A stretch of 64,000 nt of DNA from Paramacrobiotus metropolitanus (taxonomy: Eukaryota > Tardigrada > Eutardigrada > Parachela > Macrobiotidae). The first letter of the stretch is position 1, and each line of letters opens with the position of its first letter. The stretch spans positions 372,001 through 436,000 of the forward strand of contig NW_026570255.1 of NCBI RefSeq assembly GCF_019649055.1. The letters run 5' to 3'. The notes under the pieces are model-generated. The model did no database searches. It saw nothing but the letters and a program-made list of their open reading frames with translations, and had not been told where the DNA came from. Shown here one piece after another: positions 12,490 to 22,819 of this stretch. A program made the translations under genes and the position numbers.

Positions 12490-13132
12490 GGGAAGTGGCT
12501 CGGTACATGGTACCAAATCTTGTATCTGTACATACACGAAATATTTCACTTTCGCGCACTCCCAAACCCTTTTTTCTCTTGTTTTATCACATTCTGTAGG
12601 CAAATGATTTGTACACACAGGCGCGAAAACCGTTTGTGCGCGCAACATCCGGTTCGGAAGTTATGACTCTAAGAAAGTTCCAAAAAGTTTAAATGCATTC
12701 AGGTGTACCAAAAGTCTCATTACGAACCAGTCTGTTTCAAATTTTGCACGTAAATGCACATGGCCATGAAGATCGTTTTTACACCGATCCACTGTTCTAG
12801 CATGTTTTTCAAATTTTAAAATGAATTTCAAAAATTTTAAAATTCATTTTAAAATTTAAAAAAATCATGGAACTTTGGATCGGTGTAAAAACGACCTTCA
12901 TGGTTATGTGAGACTTTTGGTACACCTGAACGCATTTAAACGTTTCGAACTTTCTAAGAGTCATGAGTCCCGAAACGGATGTTGCGCGCACAAACGGTTT
13001 TCGCGCCTATGTGTACAAATCATCTGGCTGCAGAATGTGATAAAATAAGAGAAAAAAGGATTTGGGAGTGCGCAAAATTGAAATATTTCGTGCATGTACA
13101 CGATTTTGGTACAATGTACCGGGCCACTTCCC
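12490..13132. mobile_element. TTAA palindromic MITE P2, full length
   Basis: TTAA at 12486-12489 and 13133-13136 flank a 643-bp element that is a near-complete palindrome. It begins GGGAAGTGGCTCGGTACATG and ends with the reverse complement of GGGAAGTGGCCCGGTACATT. Matching arms continue inwards through the CGCGCACTCCCAAACCC, GCGCGCAACATCCGGTTCGG and GGTGTACCAAAAGTCTCA blocks to an A+T-rich centre near 12,830. TTAA target duplications are the piggyBac signature. There is no transposase. This copy defines the family's ends. Confidence 0.85.
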
Positions 13133-13249
13133 TTAAGAGTACACTCTGTATTTCAACTTATAGAAATCCTCGATGTCTAATTCATAAATTTTATAAACTG
13201 CAGTAGATTACTGATGTTTGTAATAATTATAGGGGTCACTACGCCGAAT

Positions 13250-14140
13250 TTTAGTCAGAGGCCAAAGCTAGTGAAATATTGAGTTCAACCGTCATTCAAT
13301 TCAACAGTAACCAAAGCTGTTTGTTACGGCTGATCTCTAAAATTAATAGTTGTTGCTGCAGTGTTGTATCATGCATGTCATCAGTAAGCTGTTCTTGTTG
13401 ATTACGCGAAGAGATGTTTTTAATTATAGACAAGCCGAGCTACGCGCTTAACTGTCCGAAAGATATTCGAGACCGCGCAGCCCAACCCACGATCTTCCCG
13501 AGAGAAAGCGTTGTTTACCAGATTTTCTGTACATTCGCAATTATCAATTTCCCGGTGCCTTTTCAGGCCAGCCACCATTCATTAAGTGGAGTGCAGGATT
13601 GTGTTGCCATGCGTGCGTCAATCGCGCTGGAGCGTGCTCAGAAGGCAAGGAGTGTGTTGCAAGGAACCCGTTTACTGTACGTTATTGTTCCTCCCTATAT
13701 TAGGATGGGAAGAGCACAATCTTTCCTTATCCACACCGGCGTTGGTAACAGCGAAGCGTGTACCCTTACACTTTTATTCCGCTAGCCTAATCAGATCGCC
13801 TCGCAGCTGGAATTACTTACAGCTGACCTTTGGTTGTTGTTATTCCTGCTGTGCTGGCTGTCGTTTTTTGGATCCGAGGCACAATGTTTGTGTATTTCTT
13901 TTGATTTATTTATTTTTTTTTTTTGGATTTATGGTATTGGATTTTTGTGATTTGCCACTATGCAGCAACCAAAAATGCTGGAGACGTTTTGGCCCGCAGA
14001 GCGGTAACCGGTGGTTTCCGCACTGGGTCTCCAAGACGTCGCCATTGGTTGCTTACCTCTAATAATATTATTCACCAGCCATTGCCGGTGCCAGAAGACC
14101 GGTTATGCATAGATGTCGACCTCATCAGGTAAAAATTATT
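13250..14140 (+). repeat. dispersed repeat family R1, copy D
   Basis: Aligns by eye with copies B and C, from ATCTCTAAAATTAAT to a terminal CATCAG|GTAAAA. It is more diverged than B is from C. Open frames at 13,414-13,785 and 13,586-14,062 do not match open frames in the other copies, so they are probably chance. Confidence 0.6.
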
Positions 14141-14460
14141 TTATTTTATATGTAAAGATGCAAAATAACAGATAACGGTTCAGCTGCTACACACTATAGG
14201 TTTTCAGTTTTAGGAAACTTGCCCGCGACTCAAGGTGCGCAGGCGAATCCGACCGACGAATCTTAACAGGTAGCATCGGGCGAACCGCACATAACGCTGA
14301 TATCATGATTTCTGCACATGCAATAGCGGTTCGAGGGCTCGTACATTTCTTAATTTGTTTTGCAATTATCTGGACTTTAGGAACACCGGCAATCTGAGCT
14401 ATGAAATCATCCGTCAAATTAAAGGCTTAATATCCGGATGAAGACAGCCTTCCGCTCTTG

Positions 14461-14526
14461 TAGACCATTGACTGGTGTGTCAATAAGCCACGCGCGTGGC
14501 TTACTGGCACACCGGGCAATGGTCTA
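14461..14526. repeat. imperfect hairpin with a 20-bp perfect core palindrome
   Basis: TAGACCATTG at 14461 pairs with CAATGGTCTA at 14517-14526, GGTGTG pairs with CACACC, and the centre TAAGCCACGCGCGTGGCTTA (14484-14503) is a perfect 20-bp palindrome. The strand pairing has internal loops. Role unknown. Confidence 0.7.
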
Positions 14527-14579
14527 TAGCGCCCCACGCCGTCCCGTTGCCGGTGTCGAGCACGGACCATTTGAAAACT

Positions 14580-15990
14580 TATGTGCCGTATTCATTGCTT
14601 AATTTCTCCCTTGAGTATGGTCCTCATTACCGGTGCACAAGCCAACAAAGCCATCGTGCGCCTTGTCCGGGATCCAATTCTCCTTGTACTGGAAATCACA
14701 ATCCATGACATTATTTTTCGGTACAGGACGCACGATCTCTGTGAGCAGCAAGCCTTGCGCCGGGTATCGATCCAGTCCTATTCTTGCGAGGTAGACATTA
14801 GCACCCAGTACCGGGTCACTTCCGTTCAGGCAATTTCGATAGAGGAACATCCACCGGCAAAAAGGATCTCTGGAGGTGAATCCGCTGAAATTGGCAACAT
14901 ATACAGTACCATCCTGCTACCATATCACCTGGTATTACCATCCTGCTACGGAGTGACACCGGCGTGTTGCAAAACACCCCGGCACCGGTGACTATAGCGA
15001 AAGCGTTGGTGTTTAATTTGTATCAGCCCCATGTGCAGGACGCCGAGCAGAATATCATCAGCCCGCGCCGGGTATCGATCCATTCCGTTTCTTCCGTGGT
15101 ACACTGCGACATTTCATCGGGCCAAACCACAGCAATCGCTGGTTTTTCTTCAATAACGTAATCATGTTCCGCTATAACTGTTCTGGCTGTCTCGAAACAG
15201 ATTAACCATGCAAACCACGAAAACCCGGTGCAATTGCGCCAGTAGTATGTGGACACGGAGAATTATGCCGTCTGGAGCTCCCCACTCTGATGAGGACGGG
15301 ACGGGTAAGCGCATTCGGCATCCGCAGCGCTTTGTCTCGATAAAGCTGACAAAACACGTTACACCGCTTATTGAATATGCTAACTCCTTGCACCAATTCC
15401 AGACATCGTAAGAATGATTACCTGGCGGCTAAAATCAGTACCGGACGCCTGTTACATACCGCGGATAATTCCGTAAGGAAGCACCAGCGGGATATAACAG
15501 ACGTCTGAATTAATTTTTATTTCTCAATATGTACAACAACGAGCGCCACTCAGTATAATACAATCAAATGAATCAGACGTCTTATTCTACCAGTCGTGGA
15601 GGAATAACTAACGCCATGTTGCATATAGTGCGCTTCGGAACCTAATGGTTTGTCCTGCGTTTAGATGCTGATTCCGATATCGACCTTAAGACGGAAGCAG
15701 ATGCTTCGTTGGTTTGGCGCCTTGCCATGGGAAAGGGAGACTGAAGCTGTTGGCCGAACCTTCAGGTGCGCCGCCCCTCTCTGTGTGCACCCTCTCGTCC
15801 CGAATGCGGCTGCGCATTTGAACGCCACTGCTTCAACTTATGATATTTGCCGACACGGGTGACGACGGCAATTTTCCTCTTCGGGGATCGCCGCGAAGCC
15901 TATGCAGGAGCCGGTGATCGTCACAGGAAATGTCGCAACCGAACAGGGATCTAGTCTAACGACAAGGCAGTTTTGAATCGATGACTTACG
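14580..15990 (-). pseudogene. decayed coding remnant, possibly Ig-gene related
   Basis: On the minus strand, fragments of reading frames are broken by stops and shifts, including EWIDTRR near 15,070 and a stretch near 15,480 resembling the YMALIIP motif of the second Ig domain in the neighbouring genes. The block aligns over about 900 bp with 18,650-19,560, sharing GGGTATCGATCCATTC, GTATGTGGACACG and CGCCTGTTACATA words. Family membership rests on short resemblances only. It could equally be the 3' part of a different duplicated gene. Confidence 0.35.
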
Positions 15991-16449
15991 TACCTACTGA
16001 AAGCTTTACTTCGTTGCGCATTTTGCTGTATTATGGCAATGCTGCTATAACTTCGTAAAATTACTCGCAACTTTCTACAACTGAATTATTTTTTGGCTTC
16101 GTACATTTTTTGGAGCTTCCGGCAGATGACCGATTTAAACGTTGAACAAGCAATTATGCGCAGACGCAGATGCTCAAACATGTCAAAGCACACGGAATCG
16201 GCTGAAGGACGGAACAGGCAATTAGCACGTTGCCATGGGTGAAGACCGTAGTACTTGACTTCAGTAGACAATAACTGGTTAGTAAGATACGGATAAATGT
16301 GAAGTTAACACTACCGCGCAATTTTCTGTCAGGGTTCCCAAAATATATAATAATATACCTGGTAATATATATACACGCATGCGCAGTGGCTAAAAGTAGG
16401 CGGTGATTAGAAACAATGAAACGTAAAAACAAGCATCCTACTCCGACTT

Positions 16450-18377
16450 TTACTCCGTCACCGTGACATACGCGCTCTGCATTAGCCACTCCTCCAGAAC
16501 GTCGTCCACTCTAAACCAGCAGCGATACCGGCCGGCGTCTTCCAGCGTCACCGACGGAATAATCAGCGCCATGTAGCACGCTCCCGTCACGGGCGCCATC
16601 CACCAGGTGATGCCCTTCCGATAGCGCACGGCATGGTGCAGGTGCTCGGCGTAACTGGCCATCAGTACATCGCGTTCATTCGTCCACATAAACCGCGACA
16701 GCAGATCGCCGGCCATCTGGTCAAACTTTACGTAACACCGCAGCTCCACGCGCTCGCCAATCCGGGCGGAGACGTTGTGCATAGACGGATCGAAGAACTG
16801 CTGCGCGGAGAACGCCGCGCTGATTACATACCGCTGACTAACGAAGAATTCGGTGCCGTTGTACCATCGGCACTCGTACCGCCCGGTATTGGCCTGACTG
16901 AAGTCGTTTAACTTGACACTGGCGAACGTATCATTGTACTCCGATACATCGAATCCTACGATCCGCGTGGTGAAGTTGCGGCAACCGCAGCTGATAACGG
17001 GTCGGGCCGCTTTCACAGAACTGCTTATGGTGAACTCCATGTCGTTCCACCGCACGGCCAGGTGGTGGCCGTCATAGTCACGGCGATATGTGCGGTCGTC
17101 GTGGCAATGCAAAGTCACCGGCGCTCTTTCCGGTGCCTTGATGAGTAGCGAATTCGCAAGAGTATCCGGCGGATGCGAAGGATTGGTCAGGTTGTCCAGA
17201 AATACTGTCCCGCTCAGGTTTCCCGAAATCGCAGCGTCTAATCGTTTCAGTACTAAAACGATAAAATTTTTCAGAACGAGGGTAGTTTCAGCATCTCCAG
17301 TAGAACCGAGACTCTTTGAACAATGTATGACTACGAACGGATCAATGACTTAACAGTCAGCCGAGAACGTTTGCCAATTCGCCAATTACTAGTGTTGTAC
17401 TATGGCACGCCGACAGTTTGCTGACCGCCATCTTGCTGAAGGACAGATTTTCTGACCGGAAAATTTTTACCCGACAATTTGCTGACGACAATTTGATGGC
17501 ATTAGAGCACTTAGCAAAGTCTAAGAAGGAAACATAAAACACACACAAACACAAACACAAACGGAAACACAAAAGGAAACATAAAAAAACATATGAAAAA
17601 CAAAGTTAGAACAATACAAAAACAACAGAAGAATCCTATATAAACCAACGAAACCGCAGTAAGAAACCTAAAGAAGAAAATGCCTAAGAGAAACACCATG
17701 AACACTTAGAATCCTAGAAACCATACCGATATGCGCTCATAACTAAACCGTCGATAAAAAAAAATTAATGGCTTCTGTAACAAGAACCCTATATAAACCA
17801 ACGAAACCGCAGTAAGAAACCTAAAGAAGAAAAGCCTAAGAGAAACACCATGAACACTTAGAATCCTAGAATTCATACCGATATGCGCTCATAAGTAAAC
17901 CGTCGATAAAAAAAATTAATGGCTTCTGTAAAAGAAGAAGCGAATTGTGGTTTAGTTGTTGTGTTAAACAGCGATATGTCGGTCAGCAGAACAGAAGTCA
18001 GAGAAATGACGTTTTACCTTATTTTTTTAATATTTTCCGGTATTAGCGGAAACGCGCTTGGTGCATGGTACTGGTAGTACATATCAGTATATACAGTATT
18101 TCCATATACAGAGTATACATATACTTTCAGGTTGCAAGTGGCCATTTGGTTTCAGAATCAGGTTTATTTTAATACAGTAATTTAATACCATAATATGCTA
18201 TAAGGAGTCTCGAGAAGCAGAGTAGTTATGGTACAGTAGGCCAAGGCAATTCAGTTTTTCGTTGCCGTGCTACTTACTTTCTTTTCGAGTAACCCGATGC
18301 AGCCCACTCTTAACTGAGCAAGCGGTAGTGCAGCATAATATAGCGTAGGCGACAATAAAATAAAAGCAAATCAGCAT
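16450..18377 (-). CDS. secreted protein with two Ig-like domains (copy 1, intact)
   Basis: Two exons: 18278-18377 and 16450-17252, intron 1,025 bp. Exon 1 starts at ATG 18377-18375 and encodes a signal peptide (MLICFYFIVAYAILCCTTAC). It ends at donor GTAAGT in phase 1, and exon 2 begins after TTTTAG with the two bases that complete the codon; the total is 300 codons plus stop. Ig domain 1 has Cys83, Trp102 and Cys161 in NTGRYEC, with extra Cys122 and Cys124. Domain 2 has Cys206, Trp223 and Cys278 in EDAGRYRC, plus Cys259. Sequons include N45, N126, N140, N165 and N193. There is no transmembrane segment, so it is probably secreted. It may act in recognition, adhesion or immunity, but nothing here proves the role. 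Paralogues are at 19,987-20,776 (broken) and 50,863-51,668. The exon join is inferred from phase and from the parallel case at 59.9 kb. Confidence 0.72.
17628..17935. repeat. tandem duplication of about 150 bp in the intron of Ig copy 1
   Basis: The block starting CCTATATAAACCAACGAAAC near 17,634 recurs near 17,791 almost unchanged, including TAAGAGAAACACCATGAACA and CCGTCGATAAAAAAA. A third diverged copy lies at 21,134-21,265 upstream of the Ig pseudogene, where it is single. The tandem step therefore came after the segmental duplication or was lost there. Confidence 0.7.
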
Positions 18378-18649
18378 GTTGGCTTTCCGTTTGAAAGGAG
18401 AAGTTCAACATTTTGTTCTCATAAAGCCTCTTGTGCAGGTCCAAACAGGGGTAGAAAAATATTTGCCCTAGCAACAATAAAATCGTTTTATTCAATTGCG
18501 ACCATGACCGAATTTGCGGCTTTTATGGTACAATTACGCTGGCTGAAACAATTCTCAGTTTTTCCGTATTACTTTAAGCAACTGATAAAAGCGTTGTTAC
18601 TGTACAGAAATCTCTTAAAAATTGAATAAATATCAGATTGTGTATCACT

Positions 18650-19560
18650 GTATCTGCCTGGCATTATAATTAGTTGATATCAATCGTCAGCCGGGTATCA
18701 ATCCATTCTTTTCTTGCATGGTACACTACGGCATTCAATCGGGCAAAACAACAGGAACCGCTGGGTTTTTATAAATTGTTCTTCAATGATGCTGCAACGT
18801 TCCCTTTAAATGTTTGGGCTGTCTTGATACACTGAAACAGAATATCAATGCAGACAACAAAAATCCCTGCAGTTGTAGTATTATTGTATGTGGACACGAC
18901 AGTTATGACGCCTCGAGCTCCGCCATTCTAATTAGGGCGGAACGCTTGGCGGATTCGCCGGTGTGGAGCAACCAACAGAAAGAAAAAACACGCCTCACCG
19001 CTGGCGCTCATTGCTGTGCTAATCCCCTGCGCCAGGTGGGGCGGCATCGAAAGGATGATTATCTGGTGGTTGAAATCAGTACAGGGCGTCTGTTACATAA
19101 CGCGGGTAATTCCGTGGGGAATAACCAGCGCCATGTAAGAGACGTCCTACTCCACCATTCCGTGAGGAAAAATTTGCGCCATAAAGCATATCGGTGAGCT
19201 GCGACACCTGCATGAGTTGCCCTGCGTTCAGTAAGGATTTAAAAGAAAGTATGCGCTACGGATAGCAGAAATTCGATTCCGATAGTAACCCTAAGTCGAA
19301 AGCAGATGATTTCGTGACGTGGATGGGCGGTGTGTCGTGGAAAATCGGGAGAGGGAAGCAGTAGTCCAAATTTTTCTTGGCGCCGTCCATCTCTGTGTAA
19401 AACGTGGACCCTCGTACCCGGTACGTCTGCGCATCTAGACGCCTTCGCATACACTAATCATGGTTGCAAACGGCACTCATGCTGACGGTGTTCTTGTGGA
19501 ATCGCCGCGAAAGCATCACAGTAGCCGGAGGATGTCCGGGCTGGTCCGGCAGGCGGACAG
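18650..19560 (-). pseudogene. decayed coding remnant, duplicate of the 15-16 kb block
   Basis: Aligns with 15,050-15,880. On the minus strand near 19,130 it reads a short YMALVIP-like stretch, resembling the conserved motif of Ig domain 2, followed by a stop. EWIDTR occurs near 18,700 and matches the other block. Multiple stops interrupt every frame. The paired arrangement, remnant then Ig gene, recurs twice and shows one segmental duplication. Confidence 0.35.
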
Positions 19561-19986
19561 CGATTCAGTTTAACTAGAATGCAGTCTTGATTAGGTGATA
19601 TACTGACAGCCATATTTCGTTGCGAATTTTATTATGGCATTGCCACAGAAACTTCGCAAAGTTTTTCACAACAGAATTACTTTTTTGTTTTGCACACTTT
19701 GGGTAGCTAACCGAAAACGGTGGACAATGGCTGCAAATATATATTTTTAAACTTTTAAAAATCAAGCAATGAATCAGCTGGCGGATGGAGCAAACAATCA
19801 GGAATTTACAAAGAGCAATGGTTGATGTACTTGATGAGAGAAAACTTGTTGTAGGATGCACATACAACGGATGCTTCACACTCTGGAGCAGGCTTTCTTT
19901 ACGGGGCTAAACGGATTTGATAAATGATCAAGTTCCAAAAGACTAGAATCAACGAAAGTTGAAAACAAAGCCTCCGCATCCACCGT

Positions 19987-20776
19987 TTACTCCATCACCG
20001 TGATAATATACGCGCTCTGCACCAGCCACTCCTCCCGGACAGCATCCACCCTAAACCAACCGCGACCCGCGTCAACGTCGGAATAATTAGCGCCATGTAG
20101 CACGCACCCTTTACGGGCGCTAACCACCAAGTGATACCCTTCCGATAGCACGCCATGTGGTGCAGGTGCGTGGCGTAATTGGCCATCAGTAAATCGCGGT
20201 CGTTCTTCCACATGAACCGCTGCAGCAGATCGCCAGTCATCTCTTCGAACTTTACGTAACACCGCAGCTCCACGCGCTCGCCAATCCGGGCGGAGACGTT
20301 GCGCAGAGACGGATCGAAAAACTGCTGCGCGGAGAACGCCGCGCTGACCACATACCGCTGACAAACGACGCCCTCGGTGCCGTTGTACCATCGGCACTCG
20401 TACCGCCCGGTATTGGCTTGGCTGAACTCGCTTAACTTGACTGTGGCGGATGTACGACTGTGCGTCGCAACATTGAATCCTACGATCGTCGAGGTTAAGT
20501 TGCGGCAGCCGCAACAGACAACGGGTCGGGCCGGTTCCACAGGACTCATTCAGGTGAACTACATGTCGTTCCAGCGAACCACCAGGTTGTGGCCGTCGTC
20601 GTCACGGCGATAAGCACGGTCGTCGTGGCAATGCAAAGTCACCGGCGCTCTTTCCGCTGCCTTGATAAGTACGGAATTCTTAAGGGGGTCCGGCGGATGC
20701 GAAAGATTGATCTGGTTGTCCAGCTGTACCGTCCCGGTCAGGTTTCCCAAAATCGCAGCGTCTAATCGGTCGAGTA
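19987..20776 (-). pseudogene. two-Ig-domain protein pseudogene (copy 2)
   Basis: This is a paralogue of the 16,450 and 50,863 genes, with the same acceptor (TTTTAG, exon from 20776). It has a TAG where the others encode Glu just after WNDM, then a TGA four codons later, near 20,550. Near 20,070 the frame shifts and the second Cys of Ig domain 2 (RYRC in the others) is lost. No signal-peptide exon is found upstream: homology with copy 1's intron ends near 21,308 and unrelated sequence follows. Open stretches remain at 20,559-20,750 and 19,987-20,549. It is a clear pseudogene unless the lesions are assembly errors. Confidence 0.85.
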
Positions 20777-21308
20777 CTAAAACGATAAAATTTTTCAGAA
20801 CAAGGATAGTTGCAAGCTTGCAGCATTTTCAGTAGCGCATTCGTTGAGCATACACCGAGCATTTTTGAACACTTCGAACGGATTATTGACTTAACAGTCA
20901 ACCGAGAAGTTTGCAAATTCGCCAATTTCTAGTAGTGTACTACGGCACACCGACAGTTTGTTGACCACCATCTTGCTGAAAAACAGATTTTCTGCCCGGC
21001 AAATTTTTAACTGACAACTTGCTGACGACAGTGTGATGGCATTAAAATACTTAGCAAAGTCTAGCAAAACAAAAAGAATCATAAAAAAGCATAAGAAAAA
21101 CAATTTTAGATCAATACAAAAACAGCCCAAGAATCCTTTATAAACCAACGAAACTGCAGAAAGAACCCCAAAGAAGAAAACACCTAGGAAAAACACCGCG
21201 AAAGCTTGGAAACCTAGAACCCCACCAAAATGCGCTCATAAGCAAACGTCGATAAAAAATGTATAGCTTCTGTGAAACAGTTGTTGTGGTTTTGGGGTTG
21301 TGTTAATC

Positions 21309-21649
21309 AGCTCTGGGAGATTAGGCTTTAATTCCGAAATATGCTGCCGTTCGCATTCAGTTGAAGAGCTATTCATAGCGCGTGCTGTGTCAGCACATAG
21401 CACTGAAAAGTGCTTTAGGCAAAAGTGCTCAAACATCCGTGTCAGCACACGGTAAAAAGCTCAAGACTCAGACATATCATTCGCGCTCGTCTGCGCGCAT
21501 TGCAAATCACATGCTCATACTTTATGCTGTTCGCGCTCGTCTGCGCAATTTGCAAATCACATGCCCGTGATTTCTAATGCTGTTAGCCATCCAGGTATGT
21601 GATACTTCACATTGCCCTCTTCAGGTGGTAAACGCCTCGTTTACCGGGA
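21309..21649. other. intergenic, short direct repeats
   Basis: Homology to the Ig copy 1 intron stops at the left edge. A direct repeat (TTCGCGCTCGTCTGCGC followed by a GCAAATCACATGC stretch) occurs at about 21,480 and 21,532. An AGTGCT/TCAGCACA-rich stretch lies at 21,385-21,450. No gene recognised. Confidence 0.5.
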
Positions 21650-22644
21650 TTAGTACTGCGCTTCCGGATCGTTGACTTCAATTTCCTCATAGTGAAAACC
21701 GTATTTTGTCAAGTCCTCCAGTTTAGCAAGATCATATAGGAGAAAGTACTGAACAGATTTCTGGTGAAGAATCCTGCCAGTAATCTTTCCACCGATGCAA
21801 TACATCTTATATGTCGCGTGGGCCATTCTGTTCACTGCATTAATGGTTTCCCTTTCCATGGCGAAAGGAGTAAGATGTCGGATGAGGCGTCGCTCTTCCG
21901 TGTCATATTGAAGATACGGCGTGGATGCTAATTCATTACGAGTTTGCGTCTGGCGTACGGCGCGTAGGCGATGAATCCGTTTCATAGCGAGCTTTGCTTT
22001 ATACAGGTGGACCATGGTGAGGATCATGGGGCGATTCGAGGGGTCTGAGAAGCAATCGTTAACGAATTCGCTGTCCAAGGATGTGGTTTAGGCGGTTGCA
22101 GCGAGACACGCTGCGGCACACAGGAGCACTGCATATTGCAAACCGCTTCGGCGGTTATGCATAATCGCGGCGTGGTTGTGGGCGTGGTCGACGTTGTAGT
22201 CGGCGTGGTGATTGGCGTCGTGGACGGCGTTGCTGTGGACGTTAGGAATGTTGTGGTATTCGGTGTAACCGACGGACAAAACTGAGGAATAGCAATGGCT
22301 GTATCGTCGTTGTTACTTTTATACATTAGCCAGTACTGAACGCAATGACTGTGCAAATTGTGCTGGCTGTCTGGCGCAAGGCTATAATCGGCACATGCAG
22401 AGCCGAATATGAGGAAGTTCAAATATTTAGCAACTTTAACAAACATACGCTCAAGCGCATTCGGGTTAATATCGCTCGCTCCCTGGGCTAGTCTCAGGGC
22501 ACACGCACTGTGCTGTCTTTTACCCAGCGTTACCGGTTTCGACTTAATGTACTCATCCATCGTGATGAGTGTATCCGTGTTAACGTCGGGTGCATAATAC
22601 GGATTGTGGATTGAAAATTTTTCGATGTCAAGGTTTTTGAGCAA
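21650..22644 (-). CDS. unrecognised protein, two frames with an internally repeated domain
   Basis: Frame 1 spans 22024-22644 and frame 2 21650-22078 (142 codons), overlapping by 55 bases. Frame 1 has a Thr/Pro-rich segment (TSTATPSTTPITTPTTTSTT) like a mucin stalk. The frames resemble each other: LITMDEYIKSK in frame 1 against ILTMVHLYKAK in frame 2, and CVQYWLMYKS against SVQYFLLYDL. This suggests two copies of a domain of roughly 100 residues, joined by an intron or separated by a frameshift. Upstream of 22644 the frame stays open and reads a hydrophobic, signal-peptide-like stretch (LIIWIFLSL) but has no ATG. A third frame in the stalk (22088-22279) ends in a hydrophobic tail (YAVLLCAAACLAA), perhaps chance. 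No family recognised. It lies between the Ig cluster and the retroelement nest. Confidence 0.45.
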
Positions 22645-22819
22645 GCGCGTTGTTGCGCGGCCCGTAGGATATAAATGGGTTAAGGATAAAAATATCCAAA
22701 TAATTAAGCGTTAAATCTGGTCAGTCTCGGAGTATTATCATTGTAGACATATTAATAAATGCTGAATAAGTGTAAAGGTCCGGATTTGAATGCTTTTACC
22801 GCTAAGCTTGCGCACTTAG

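Noticed and set aside
13414-14062. Open frames of 123 and 158 codons in R1 copy D
   Set aside because: The aligned copies A, B and C do not keep these frames, so there is no sign of coding constraint.
16950-17350. Starting Ig copy 1 inside exon 2 at GTG 17,118 or upstream in the open frame to 17,350
   Set aside because: No ATG lies in that frame, and the acceptor TTTTAG with matching phase and a homologous signal exon explains the start better.
22088-22279. Third frame with hydrophobic tail suggesting a GPI-anchor signal
   Set aside because: It overlaps the Thr/Pro-rich stalk of a better supported frame and has no start or partner. Kept only as a remark in that entry.
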